From the NCBI GenBank assembly GCA_934047225.1, contig CAKOHE010000081.1, forward strand, positions 124,001 through 188,000: a stretch of 64,000 nucleotides of DNA, written 5' to 3'. Under the pieces are notes generated by a model, which saw only the letters and a program-made list of their open reading frames with translations, was not told the origin of the DNA and searched no databases. This document shows positions 37,360-47,721 of this stretch, piece after piece. The stretch is from Ypsolopha sequella. Taxonomy: Eukaryota; Arthropoda; Insecta; Lepidoptera; Ypsolophidae. The translations under genes and the position numbers were made by a program. Every line of letters begins with the position of its first letter. The first letter of the stretch is position 1.

Positions 37360-38141
37360 ACTTACTGATCCCATGCATCTTACGCTCAAAGAAAATGGAA
37401 ACTTATTACAGCGCAATAAGAGTCTACCAGGCTACTTCGGTTATCGTACAATAAATAAAGATCGAATAAACATAATAAAGACACCTAGTTATGTTTTCAA
37501 GATACACTTACTTACTTAAATTCGTGCCCGATTCTTAAATACACGGAAAACTATGCACACAATCAGTTTTGCAATAAGCACCACCTAATTACCTATCAGT
37601 TCGCGAGCACCCGATGCTCTAATTTGACGACACTACGTCTTTTAATTAATAAAACGGAAAAATAATAATAATAAAACAAACAAGTCCCTTTTTACACAAG
37701 AAACAAAAAATTATTGCTTATCACAAAAATCACAAACCAATTCGCATAGATTAAAATATGTTAAGGTGTGTTAATTCGAAAACCATTTCGAGATTTAGGT
37801 TTAATAAGCCGTATTTTAGAACTTTTGTTCTGAAAAACCTCATGATGATGAATATTTTTACGAAAAAGCTTGTAACTTTCATTTGATATTCATGTGACGT
37901 CACTTGACTGAAGGCTGTATAGAAATGTGTCGCTTACGAATAATCAAGGCATCGACCTAATATGTATGTCGATGGGTCAAGGTCCACACCTGCGAGTTGA
38001 ACGACCGACACAAACCGAGCCACAGGTGTTGCTCGCACTGCTGTTGAATTTTGAATTAAAATGGTGCTTACGCGCAGGTAATAGGGTGTCAATTAATTTG
38101 ATGTTTGCGTCAGGATGTCTGAGAGCGTGTGATTGAACTGT
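37360..38141. other. No recognised feature
   Basis: AT-rich sequence with short open frames only and no recognisable domain or repeat. Confidence 0.45.
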
Positions 38142-39620
38142 GCGCCGCGGCGTTTATGGAAACCCTTCCAGTATTCAGAACCCCAGTACTTCTGAGCTGC
38201 GGGAGGGTTTACTAGCATTAATTCACAGAAAGTTGCTTTAAACCATTCCACTATTCAGAGTTGCGAACGATCTGGATTCGGGTATTGTTTCCGGTGTAAT
38301 ATTCAAGACTTTATAATAAAAATGCTTCCTCTACTCAGATCCCTAGATAGCATAAAAGTACTTAAGTGCGATCTGACTCGCGGGAGGGATTTCTGCGCTA
38401 TGCTCCCCGATCTCAGATCGCAAGCGACACGAATCTGGATTCGGGTATTGTTTTCGGTGTAGTATTCAAAACGAATTCATATATGATCGAAAGCGGCACG
38501 TGCCAAGAGAGAGAGAGAGAGAGCGATATCATGCGCATCGCGCTTTTGTTTGTTAGGGTTCCGTAGTACCTAAAAAGTACAAAAGCAACCTTTATGGTGA
38601 GACTTCGTTGTCCGTCCGTCCGTCCGTCTGTATGTCACAACCTCATAACTTTAGCACCGTTAGAGATAAAGACTTGAAATTTGGCACAAAAATTGCATTA
38701 ATTTGCTCACATATTACAGTGTAAAAAAATATGAAAATTTTTAAATCGTTTAAAATATTTCTAAAACAAAAGTAAGAAAAAATATATATTATTCTAAAAA
38801 TACAATAAGGATATCAAATTAAAGATATTAAAGAGCTAATTGTAAAAATATATATATTTACTACAACCACAAAAATATGTATGTCCTTGTCCCCTTATCT
38901 CCGAAACTGGGAGACCGAAAAATATTAAAAATATATAAATTATAGATCATAACTGCCCAATTACAGGAGAACAATAGCGAAAAAAAAAATGAGCACAAAT
39001 GAGAATTATAAAAAAGAAGTGAAATATATATTTTTTCATATAAATACAATATTGGTATCAAATTGTAGGTATTAAAAAATTTGATTGTAAAAATATATAA
39101 TTTTACTTTACTTACTAGCTAGCACTGCTTTCGAGAAATCTTTAAAAAACAATAATATGTATGTCTCCCCCCCCTTATCTCCAAAACTGGTGGACCAAAA
39201 ATATAAAAAAAATCATGGTAATATGTGTTTACGTAAAGATTAAAGGAAAAATAAAGCGGTTGAGAAATTCACGAAAAAAATTGTTAAGAACTTGATGAAT
39301 ATATTGTCATACGTTTATGCAATTCAATTTTTTTTCTTAGTACTATGATATTCATCTTTTCTTTAATCTTCGCTTGATTACATAGATGTCCTTACTAAGC
39401 GTATTCTGTTAAACCTATAACCCAATTTTTAGTCTGAGTAGCGGTAGGAATTCATATTCATAACGCCAGTATTGCGTATGTAATGCCTCCCGCATTACAG
39501 AACTAAAAGCAGGGTAGCATTTAATTCATCAAACTGCGCGTTCAATCGCTTAAACCCTCCCGCAGCTCAGAAGTACTGTGGTTCTGAATACTGGAAGGGT
39601 TTCCATAAACGCTGCGCCGC
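38142..39620. mobile_element. 1.48-kb element with 70-bp terminal inverted repeats
   Basis: 38142-38211 and 39551-39620 are inverted copies matching at about 67 of 70 positions ('gtttatggaaacccttccag', 'acttctgagctgcgggaggg'). Inside the left part, 'atctggattcgggtattgtt' recurs at about 38269 and 38429, an internal duplication of about 160 bp. A copy of the 32476-33586 family lies within it. No transposase is visible. No flanking target duplication was identified. Confidence 0.75.
38559..39290. mobile_element. Terminal-inverted-repeat element, copy B (nested, partial)
   Basis: Reads 'tagggttccgtagtacct', 'tcgttgtccgtccgtccgtc', 'cctcataactttagcaccgt', then two blocks around 'ccttatctccgaaactggg' (38893) and 'ccttatctccaaaactggtg' (39172). 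The same blocks occur in reverse order and orientation in copy A. Its left terminus is degraded. Two short GA and CCGT runs lie at 38505-38522 and 38612-38627. Confidence 0.7.
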
Positions 39621-40250
39621 GCGTCGACCTACCGCCACAAAATAAACATATTTTGTGCTACCGCTCTATAACTAAACTTGTATTATTATTACTACATGTA
39701 GGTGCGTATTACCATTGGTATTAGTTTGGTGTTGGTTAAACTTACTCGAAATTAATACCTTTAGGTATTGATTATCTTAGAAATATATCTATCTCTTTCG
39801 CTGAGATTCACACATAGGTTGCGAACGTTATAATAATAATGCACATCGGCTATATCGTCGTCTGTTTTCATCGGACTGTTAGTGCTTCGTGCGACAATGA
39901 TCACGTGACGCCATGATACGATGTGCATTATATATAAACGGCTGGGAACTGTACATGATGGCATTATGTATCAAATGTATCAGTACTTAAGTGTGAGAGG
40001 GTGTGCATGTGCTTGTACACATCGCTCCAAACTTCTATTCTACTCTGAACATGAGGTGATAGGTACAGTGAACGCATCGAGCTATACACATTGGACTTTG
40101 TACCTTTTGGACTTTGTAGCTTTCTTAGATTCTTTCCTGTAGGGACTAATATCGTACAGCAAATGCTTAGCTTGGTGTGGTCTCCACTGGACATAAAAAG
40201 TAATTAAACAATTTTAATCAACTTCAAAAAAAAAATTACTCAGACTCATG
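39621..40250. other. No recognised feature
   Basis: Several overlapping short open frames on both strands, none with a recognisable domain or conserved composition. Confidence 0.45.
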
Positions 40251-40595
40251 AAATAATATTTTTACATAAAGGTATACACAAAACCATGGTAGAGCTGATG
40301 CTGGGCTCGACGTTGGAGATATGTAAAACGCACTTTCTCGCAAACCCTCCAAAGTTATTCGGGGGAGAGTAAGAGGACAGCTCTCAAACAGCCACAAAAC
40401 TAGATGGCCCACCATACCTGGGACCGATCGATGGCAGTATAATATCCATCTCCAATTGCCGGCCCTTACGTAAAACAGACTGGTGACGGGCAGCGGCGTC
40501 ACTGGTGTGAAGGTTTCGACACCGCGCTCACCAACCCGCCTGCCCAGCATGTGTGAGTATGGGCATTTCTTCCAGGAGGACCGCTAAGAGTGGCG
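40251..40595 (+). repeat. Non-LTR element 3' region
   Basis: From about 40455, 'aaacagactggtgacgggca' and 'caccgcgctcaccaacccgc' match the LINE tail at 17985-18195. The part upstream (40330-40440) may be the end of the same element's coding region, but I cannot align it to a domain. It breaks off before the usual 'tatgtccagcagtgg' end. Confidence 0.6.
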
Positions 40596-40967
40596 GAAAT
40601 ATCCAAAAGAATATAAGTGAACTAAAAACTAAAAACAAAGATTCAAATTGAGGCGGTAAAGAAAAGAAAAGAATTCGCACGTACTGTTTAACACTTCCGC
40701 CTTTCTCCGTAGAAGATAAGATTCAAAATAGATCAATCCGGTCAAATCGTTTGAGCGAAGCCGCCACGCATATTTAGTTTAAGAAATCATGTGTCATATT
40801 GCTTTGTACTTAGCATTCTAATTTGTTTGATAAGTACAGCAAGCGTCAAGATTTTTGTTTATGTTGAGTGAAGCAAAGCAAGTACCGAGTTTTTATTTCT
40901 ATGAAATTCACTTTCTACGTGAACTTTGTTTGACATGTAAAAGATCAACTCAGTGCTTGATATTTTT

Positions 40968-41060
40968 TATCGTCACGACATGAATCCCCGAAGGGGTTTT
41001 ATAGGTGTTCCGAGTGTGAACTGTGAAATGTAAATCGGTACGCCCGTATTTCACCGACGA
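40968..41060 (-). repeat. Dispersed repeat, partner of 13280-13395
   Basis: Reverse-complement copy of the 13280-13395 block, with 'cgtcacgacatgaatccccg' at its left end and 'cgtatttcaccgacgat' at its right. Confidence 0.7.
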
Positions 41061-41344
41061 TTAGCGCTTAATACATTGATGATTTTAAAAATATAACTCC
41101 TGTTTTGTAAAGTCGTATACTTAGGGTTAAACGTACAGGGGATTAGTATCGCCAAATGTGTACTTTCTAAAGCCTCATTTACGGTTGCACCAAAAATATT
41201 GAAAAAAAAATGTATATGAATTATCAACTTATTATTATTGTTCTTTTTCATACCGCCAAAACTTCTATATAAAAAAATTTCAACCGAATGGTCTTTTTTG
41301 CTTGAAATCCCTACTGCTCCTAAGCGGCTTTAAGCGGATAAATT

Positions 41345-41545
41345 TGAAAGTTTTCAATCAAATAATCCCGTCCATGTGAAAAGTATAATTTTCTCCTATT
41401 TCACCCTTTCAAAGACGCAGCGAGCGTCGTAACAGCCACTATGCAAGGTGCGCTGATATAAATGTTATTTCAATGTCATTTCCGTTAATATCAGTACCAA
41501 CCGACATCGAGTTACTAATTTGACGACAGTAATCGCCTTATGGTG
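41345..41545 (-). repeat. About 200-bp dispersed repeat, reverse copy of 29437-29650
   Basis: Shares 'cgtccatgtgaaaagtataa', 'gacgcagcgagcgtcgtaac' and 'gacgacagtaatcgcctta' in reversed order and orientation with 29437-29650. Clear family relationship with moderate divergence. Confidence 0.75.
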
Positions 41546-41702
41546 GTTGTTACAGCTGGTGACTGAGAAAGCCACAATTAAGGTCAAGTTTTACTCAGAT
41601 GTAGATATAAAAAAATGTATGATATACTACAGAATATGTGAAATGATGTGCAGCAATAAAAATTTTAAATTTTTATCATAACTTTTGACAAAAGACATAC
41701 CA

Positions 41703-41920
41703 AGATGTATTTTTAGTTGCCAACTGCACGAGGTGCCTATCATCAAAAACATAGCTAAAAACTGAAATTTCAAAATTGCCTTTAGTGGGTATTGAACTAT
41801 TGACAATCTGTGTCGTCACTTCAAGTGCGAAAATATCCTTAGGACATCGGAATTCGATAGTATATCTATGTTTTTGATGATAGACACCCAGTCCAGAAGG
41901 CAACTAGAGATACACAATAG
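41703..41920. mobile_element. MITE-like element, about 218 bp
   Basis: Arms of about 52 bp: 41703-41755 ends in 'cctatcatcaaaaacatag', and 41868-41920 begins with the reverse, 'ctatgtttttgatgatagac'. A centre of about 110 bp has no coding capacity. The arms are imperfect, so the copy is not recent. Confidence 0.65.
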
Positions 41921-42104
41921 GCCCGTAGGTCTAATTGAATACCTAAGTCCGATTTAATTAATTAAGCATGCAAAGAAACAAATTGAAACTTAATCAAAAC
42001 GACGATATTTTAAGAGTTCTGGGGATTATTTCTGAAGAATTTAGCTAAAATTTTTTTTAAGCCCTTTTTTTTGCTATCCGGGGACCCAGTGACGTGACGT
42101 AATG

Positions 42105-42185
42105 TAGTACGCGCTGATATGAACGTTAATTCAATATAGTTTCTGTCGATATACGTACCGACACAGGTTGGGAGCTACAACAGCC
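42105..42185 (-). repeat. Partial third copy of the 29437/41345 family
   Basis: 'gcgctgatatgaacgttaat' and 'tctgtcgatatacgtaccga' correspond to the central part of the repeat at 41345-41545, in the same orientation, about 0.65 kb further right. Confidence 0.6.
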
Positions 42186-42344
42186 TTAGCGCAATTTTCA
42201 TATGATAGTGTCTAAAATCGCAAGAATTTCAACTATTTAATTATTGATTTTGAAAGCTACGGAAATGCATGAAAGCTTGAAAAATAAAATAAAGTAACAT
42301 CATAGTTTTTGTGGGTTTTAATAAACATTTTAATCAGTGGTACG

Positions 42345-42450
42345 AAAAAGCGTAGCGTAAGTGTAGGTACGGCATAGCGTAGCGTAGGTACGGCATAGCG
42401 TAGCGTAGGTACGGCATAGCGTAGCGTAGGTACGGCATAGCGTAGCGTAG
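42345..42450. repeat. 21-bp tandem repeat, about four copies
   Basis: Units GTAGGTACGGCATAGCGTAGC repeat perfectly from about 42366 and are preceded by a degenerate unit. The array lies within the LINE 3' end that continues to 42600 and expands the 'gcgtagc' word also seen in the related tail at 32127. Confidence 0.9.
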
Positions 42451-42600
42451 GCCAACCTCGTGCCCGCTGAACCGACGACCTGAAAGATGTTGCGGGTAGC
42501 GGCTGGGTGAGGATTGCGCAAAATTGCCAAGAGTGGCGAAATATTGGAGAGGTCTATGTCCAGCAGTGGACGAAACCGGCGGATGGGTGGATGGCTGGAC
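42450..42600 (+). repeat. Non-LTR element 3' tail with GGAT-type run
   Basis: 'cgtaggccaacctcgtgccc', 'gttgcgggtagcggctgggt' and 'gtctatgtccagcagtggac' then 'gatgggtggatggctgg' match the design of the tail at 32036-32275. 5'-truncated copy. Confidence 0.7.
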
Positions 42601-43304
42601 TAAAAAGTACACTTACTGGCCAAAAATCACAATAAATGGCACCACGGTTAGTGGACATACTTAAATCTACAAATAAAAACCTTATATTAGGCAAAATCTA
42701 TTCATACATTGCTAACGGTTGAAGTCCGTATAATACGGCTATGATACGTACGTTTTTTTAAAAACAGAATTAAAAAACACTTAAATAATTATATTATTTG
42801 TAACTTGTAAAAGTAGTGGAAAGTTTTTATTATATTGGTATTTTCTAGGCAAACATTTGAAAATCTAGATCGCATCATTATTGCTCAAGTACCATGTCAA
42901 TCAATAACATTTGCTCAATGTTTTACATAAAAAAAATATTTTTTGCGCATATCAATTTGTACAGCTGAAGTTTTTCGATACTTTTTTCAGACTACTTCTT
43001 ACTCACTCTTTGGGCCCCACTGATATTATAAATTCAAAAACTTTACCACTCATTGGAAATCGACCCTGCAAACAAATTGAGCTAGCTGGCAATTTGCGGA
43101 AGCCAAATACGCGATTCCGTCGTCAAACAATAATCAAAGTATACGACTGTAGATATACGTGCTACAACAGCGCCACACCACCACTGCGGATTCTTCCGGA
43201 ACTTTTAATTATACAATTCCAGCCAATTGATCAACATTTTGGCTTCCATCGGTTTTTATTCTACAGCTGGCTAGGACCAATAGAACACAAGTACAAGTGT
43301 TGAA
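42601..43304. other. No recognised gene
   Basis: A 130-residue plus-strand open frame (42911-43303) has no recognisable domain. I do not believe it is a gene. Confidence 0.45.
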
Positions 43305-43352
43305 AAAAGTGGCGTCTGTTATGCGGACGTCCAATGCCGGTAGACGCCACTT
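43305..43352. repeat. Hairpin with perfect 12-bp stem
   Basis: AAAGTGGCGTCT and AGACGCCACTTT flank a 24-bp centre. Either a foldback remnant or an element end. Confidence 0.7.
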
Positions 43353-43398
43353 TGAATGCATTTTTTCCTTCAGAGGGTGCCAGATTGCTTACGGGATA

Positions 43399-43427
43399 AA
43401 TATATATATATATATATATATTTTCCA

Positions 43428-43463
<36 letters not shown>

Positions 43464-43469
43464 TGGAAA
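43399..43469. repeat. TA microsatellite within a perfect palindrome
   Basis: Two TA runs, the second bounded by TTTTCCACTC on the left and GAGTGGAAAA on the right, so the block 43421-43469 is self-complementary throughout. Such cruciform-prone tracts are common assembly break points. Confidence 0.85.
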
Positions 43470-43589
43470 AAATTTAAGGGCCCTGGAGGGGAACTACCTT
43501 AAATCCTTTAGTTAGCTCATTTTACTGAAAGGAAACATTCCTTTATTTTTTAAATGAAACAAAACTGCATTCAAAGATCTTCTAAAATT

Positions 43590-43640
43590 TGCTTGTCTCA
43601 CCCGGGAATCGAACCAACTAAAAATTTAAATAATAAACTC
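43590..43640 (-). repeat. tRNA-derived repeat fragment (B box)
   Basis: On the minus strand, TTGGTTCGATTCCCGGGTGA carries a consensus Pol III B box. No A box is evident at the right spacing, so this is only a fragment of a tRNA-derived repeat. Confidence 0.4.
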
Positions 43641-43865
43641 TCACTATTTTACTATACGAATCGGTAGGATTAATGTTCAGGATAAAATTTGTCTAATAAA
43701 CATTTGGTCTTACACTCATCTGTTGTACGAGATTAATAGAGTTACCACTGCTACCTACCTATTATTATAACTTTTATTGTAAACTGTCTGTAACCGCTGG
43801 CTACAGGAATGCAGGGCTGATGGTATTTGACACGGGAGAATTGTGGGAAACAATGTGGGTGCACT

Positions 43866-44240
43866 GACCTGCTTTGTATGTTGGTGGGCGAGCCGACGAA
43901 TGCGCTGACGAGCTGAACCTTCTTGTTGGGCTGATGAAGCTGGCGTCTTGGATGAGTAGGATGTATTGAATGTCTTAGTTCGTGGTAACGTGAACACAAC
44001 ACTGTTAGAACACTGCACTGATGGGTACACGATATTGGTTGTGGCGGCGCAAATGTGTGTACACACGTATCGTTCGGTCGACGGTTGCGGCGAAAGAGTC
44101 GGCTGCGCGTGCGCGCAGACGTGCGCCTCGGTTGGCGGCGCGAGCCGAACAGAGCGAGCGAGCGGCGCTCAGCGCGGGACTCGATTCTGTCGCGAGTTAC
44201 TTTCTGCGCATGCGCGAACGTCACGCTGGTAGCGTGAACA
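43866..44240. promoter_or_regulatory. CpG-rich patch with NRF1-type palindrome
   Basis: 44040-44240 is strongly CpG-rich and contains CTGCGCATGCGCG at 44205, a match to the NRF1 (insect Ewg) palindrome GCGCATGCGC, plus GCGCGTGCGCGC at 44103. On the minus strand a good donor, AAAGCAG|GTCAGT, lies at about 43872/43871, so a minus-strand transcript with a 5' exon between about 44200 and 43872 is possible. Open frames on both strands here (up to 157 residues) share no recognisable domain and probably reflect GC bias. Confidence 0.3.
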
Positions 44241-44261
44241 CTGTCATCTCATGCAAACAAA

Positions 44262-44690
44262 ACATGCCGACCTCTTTGATTTTTATCTTGCCATACCCAA
44301 CATTCACTACCATATATAAGTGTAGGAGCCAACACTTCATTATGAACCACCAATCGTGCCTTTGCAGTTACATTTTGGCTACCCATAAAGGAAAGCAGGG
44401 CTCCGTTCACTTTATTTCCCGCATTCACTTTTCTTTCAAGTTTACCGTCACACTTTGCTTCGCACGTAAATAGACAACCCAGATAGACAAACTCGTTAAC
44501 CTACTCTACGTCCTTGTCTCCAATCTTAACCTTGCATTCAGTCACCGCTTCATCCCACTCTATCACCATAACCTTTGTTTTTCCTACATTTATTTTCATT
44601 CCTTTCATTCCATCATCTATGATTGTTAACATCTCTTGCAGCTCAGCCGTCGATGAAGCAAGGAGAACTTGGTCATTGGTGTATAAGAGA
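44262..44690 (-). pseudogene. Non-LTR reverse-transcriptase fragment
   Basis: One minus-strand frame runs from the catalytic strand KCLLYTNDQVLLASS through MKGMKINVGKTKVMV, TECKVKIGDKDVE, a TAG stop, VNEFVYLGCLFT, then NAGNKVNGALLSF and PTLIYGSECWVW. This is the palm-to-thumb part of a LINE reverse transcriptase. The usual Y-x-D-D reads YTND, and a stop interrupts the frame, so the copy is dead. Both ends are truncated. At its 5' side (44667) the catalytic segment passes directly into the 44-bp minisatellite. Confidence 0.85.
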
Positions 44691-45528
44691 CATTTCGTAA
44701 AGCTCCCCTAACTTGGTCATTGGTGTATAAGAGACATTTCGTAAAGCTCCCCTAACTTGGTCATTGGTGTATAAGAGAGACATTTCGTAAAGCTCCCCTA
44801 ACTTGGTCATTGGTGTATAAGAGACATTTCGTAAAGCTCCCCTAACTTGGTCATTGGTCTATAAGAGACAGTTCGTAAAGCTCCCCTAACTTGGTCATTG
44901 GTGTATAAGAGACATTTCGTAAAGCTCCCCTAACTTGGTCATTGGTGTATAAGAGACATTTCGTAAACTCCCCTAACTTGGTCATTGGTGTATAAGAGAC
45001 ATTTCGTAAAGCTCCCCTAACTTGGTCATTGGTGTATAAGAGATATTTCGTAAAGCTCCCCTAACTTGGTCATTGGTCTATAAGAGACATTTCGTAAGGC
45101 TCCCCTAACTTGGTCATTGGTGTATAAGAGACATTTCGTAAAGCTCCCCTAGCTTGGTCATTGGTGTATAAGAGACATTTCGTAAAGCTCCCCTAACTTG
45201 GTCATTGGTCTTTAAGAGACATTTCGTAAAGCTCCCCTAACTTGGTCATTGGTGTATAAGAGACATTTCGTAAAGCTCCCCTAACTTGGTCATTGGCCTA
45301 TAAGAGACATTTCGTAAAGCTCCCCTAACTTGGTCATTGGTGTATAAGAGACATTTCGTAAAGCTCCCCTAACTTGGTCATTGGTGTATAAGAGACATTT
45401 CGTAAAGCTCCCCTAACTTGGTCATTGGTGTATAAGAGACATTTCGTAAAGCTCCCCTAACTTGGTCATTGGTCTATAAGAGACATTTCGTAAAGCTCCC
45501 CTAACTTGGTCATTGGTGTATAAGAGAC
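44667..45528. repeat. 44-bp minisatellite derived from a reverse-transcriptase active-site segment
   Basis: About 19.6 copies of AACTTGGTCATTGGTGTATA then AGAGACATTTCGTAAAGCTC then CCCT. On the minus strand the first unit is continuous with the LINE frame, so each unit repeats the DNA for KCLLYTNDQV. Unit variants include GGTCTATAAG, GGCCTATAAG, one 2-bp insertion (AGAGAGAC, about 44776) and one 2-bp deletion (CGTAAACTCC, about 44965). The left end merges with the LINE fragment and the right end abuts the copia-like fragment. Confidence 0.95.
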
Positions 45529-46774
45529 TCCTCTTTCGCTAACTTCACCAAGTCCTTTTTATTTATGTGGCCGAGTTTTTGATGCAATTCCATAATATCT
45601 TTGTTTTTATTTTGCACGATATTTGCAGAGTTGTTGTTGACTTTATTGTCAATGTCAAAATCTAGGAAGAAGAGTCCATTTTTTCTTTGTGCTGTCAGTG
45701 TCATGTCACCTTCTTTGTCTACGATGTAGGCCTTATCTTTCTCGAATATGACCTTCTTTCCTTTATCGGTTGTTTTCCCGACTGACAGAAGGTTCGTTGA
45801 CAACTCGGGAACAAGCAAGCTGTCCTTGATATCGATCGATCCATGATTGTTGATGATGCGGACATTTCCTTTTCCTTCGATTTGACTTGTGTGATGATTT
45901 GATGCCAACTTTAGAGTGCCTCTTTCGGGCTTCAGATTTGAGAACATCGTTTTGTCTCCACACATGTGCGATGAACAGCCGCTATCTAGACACCAAACTT
46001 TTTCTGATGTTGTTGATGATACGCTATTCAGGCAGACGTTGAGGTTGCTGTTCTCAACCGTTTTTCCTTTGCTTTTCTTATAACTCCAACATGCTTCGGT
46101 AGTGTGTCCTGACTTTTTGCACTTTTTGCAGTATTTGCACTTTTTGCAGTATTTGCGCTGTTTATTTTTAGTGTAATACGCTTCAGAGCTTTCAGGTTGA
46201 TCATTTTCATTCCTGGCCTGGTATTCTTCAAGAATTTTTATTTTCAGGTCTTCAGGTTTTGGTAAACAATCTCTCGACTCTATAGCAATGCGGAAGTTTT
46301 CGAATGACGTTGGCAGACTGTAGAGTAACATGATGCTGAGTAGTTCTGCAGGTATTTGGATGTCCATGTCAGTCAGATTGTCCACAATGTCCATGAAATT
46401 GCTAATGTGATCACGAATGTCTTCATTTGTCGTCATTCATTTCAGGATTAACTGTTTCAACAACGTGGCTTTCCTTGCTGGTCCGGAACTTTGGTAAGTA
46501 CTTTTGAGTTTATCCCAAACAGATTTTGATGTGACGCAGGTCTTCACTTGTTTTAGTTCAGACGGTGACAGTAAAAGAATAATCTCACTCTTGCCTTCAA
46601 GTCTTCCTTTTTGTATGCCGCTTGCAACGCAGCATCCGCTTTTGGATCCAGTACTTTTTTGCCGCTTACTAATTCCCATAATTCATTTTTTATGAGCACG
46701 GCCTCCGCCTGCAGGCACCAGGTGTCATAGTTGGTTTTGTTTAGAACCTCTATGTGTCGGTAGGTGGATCCCAT
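45529..46774 (-). pseudogene. Copia-like (Ty1/copia) gag-protease, truncated
   Basis: Minus-strand reading from ATG 46774: an N-terminal gag segment (LNKTNYDTWCLQAEAVLI), a frameshift near 46600, then SELKQVKTCVTSKSVWDKL and ARKATLLKQLILK, a TGA stop at 46439-46437, then the same frame continues MTTNEDIRDHI and LYSLPTSFENFRIAIESRD. A CCHC knuckle (CKKCKKSGHTTEAC, about 46135-46094), an aspartic protease motif (VWCLDSGCSSHMC) and a pre-integrase box (HQKLGHINKKDL) follow in order. Integrase, reverse transcriptase and RNase H are missing because the element is cut at 45529 by the 44-bp minisatellite. Frameshift and stop make it non-functional. A recent duplication (KYCKKC twice) precedes the knuckle. 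Confidence 0.9.
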
Positions 46775-47340
46775 CCTTTATTTTTGTAGGATAATCACGC
46801 TTTGCTACCAATTTGTTAGGTTTCTTTGCACATAGTCTGCTATCTAAATAAATACAACAGTACAGGAGGTAATATCAGCAATGTATTCACATTGAGAGTT
46901 CTCTACAGAGTGTGTCACATAAGGACAAACCATAAACTAAAACAGGCAATAGATAATAATGTGATGTGGCAGTCATTACCAACACTGGGTAATTTAAAAA
47001 ATTATAAGACATCCGAAAAAGGCACAATCCCGTACAGTAGCCATAATATTCGTATTTCCGGGAGAACACAAGTACGTTTGGCGTGCACGACGGGCACGGA
47101 ATGACGACGGGTGGCATCCCACTGGCGGGAAATTACTCTGGTTATGCCCATGGCCGAATAAAACATGGTCTGTTCCTTTGGTTTCCATTCCAAAACATAA
47201 GCTTGCTACAATTTGAACCCTGACAACAGGATAGCATATACAATTTTGTATGAGTGCGAATGAATGACACGAGAGCTCGTACGGCGACACTGATATTTTT
47301 AAATATTTGGAACGCACCAGCCCCTGGTGACGTCATCTTA
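46775..47340 (-). mobile_element. Probable copia 5' leader and LTR
   Basis: Upstream of the gag start (minus strand) the sequence TTGGTAGCAAAGCG at about 46813-46800 resembles a primer-binding site complementary to initiator methionine tRNA (TGGTAGCA). Just beyond it, plus-strand TGTTAGGTTT at 46814 would be an LTR boundary (AACCTAACA on the element strand). The far LTR end was not found, and no second LTR is present for comparison. Confidence 0.45.
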
Positions 47341-47721
47341 CGTGCTTGCCATTTTATGTCATTATTTCATGATAAGGAAAATAGTGTTAAGTTATTTTGT
47401 TTACAAAAATGTTTATACTATTCATAACATTGATGAGTATTTTTGTTGTTGAAATTAAACTTAAACAAATTAAATTTTGATTTTTTGCTTATCTTTATGA
47501 TCAGATTTGCAGAAGTTGTGTGAAACGTTTGGGTAAAAATAAGCGTATAATACTGGCAATATCTAATGGCGTTTTTTCCATTTGTTGTCATCCTTGTTGC
47601 ACGAGAGTGAATTTAATAGTTTGTTTTCACTCTACACAGAGATTCCCAAGGTTGAAGCGCGTTTCCCAGTTGCAGATGAGCTGATTATTAAATGATAAAT
47701 TGATAATCTCATCAAGCAATA

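Noticed and set aside
42911..43303. 130-residue plus-strand frame
   Set aside because: No recognisable domain, and it ends in a hairpin-rich repeat region. Not enough to call a gene.
43751..44473. 157- and 150-residue frames on opposite strands
   Set aside because: Both overlap the CpG-rich patch, lack domains, and are explained by scarcity of stop codons in GC-rich DNA.
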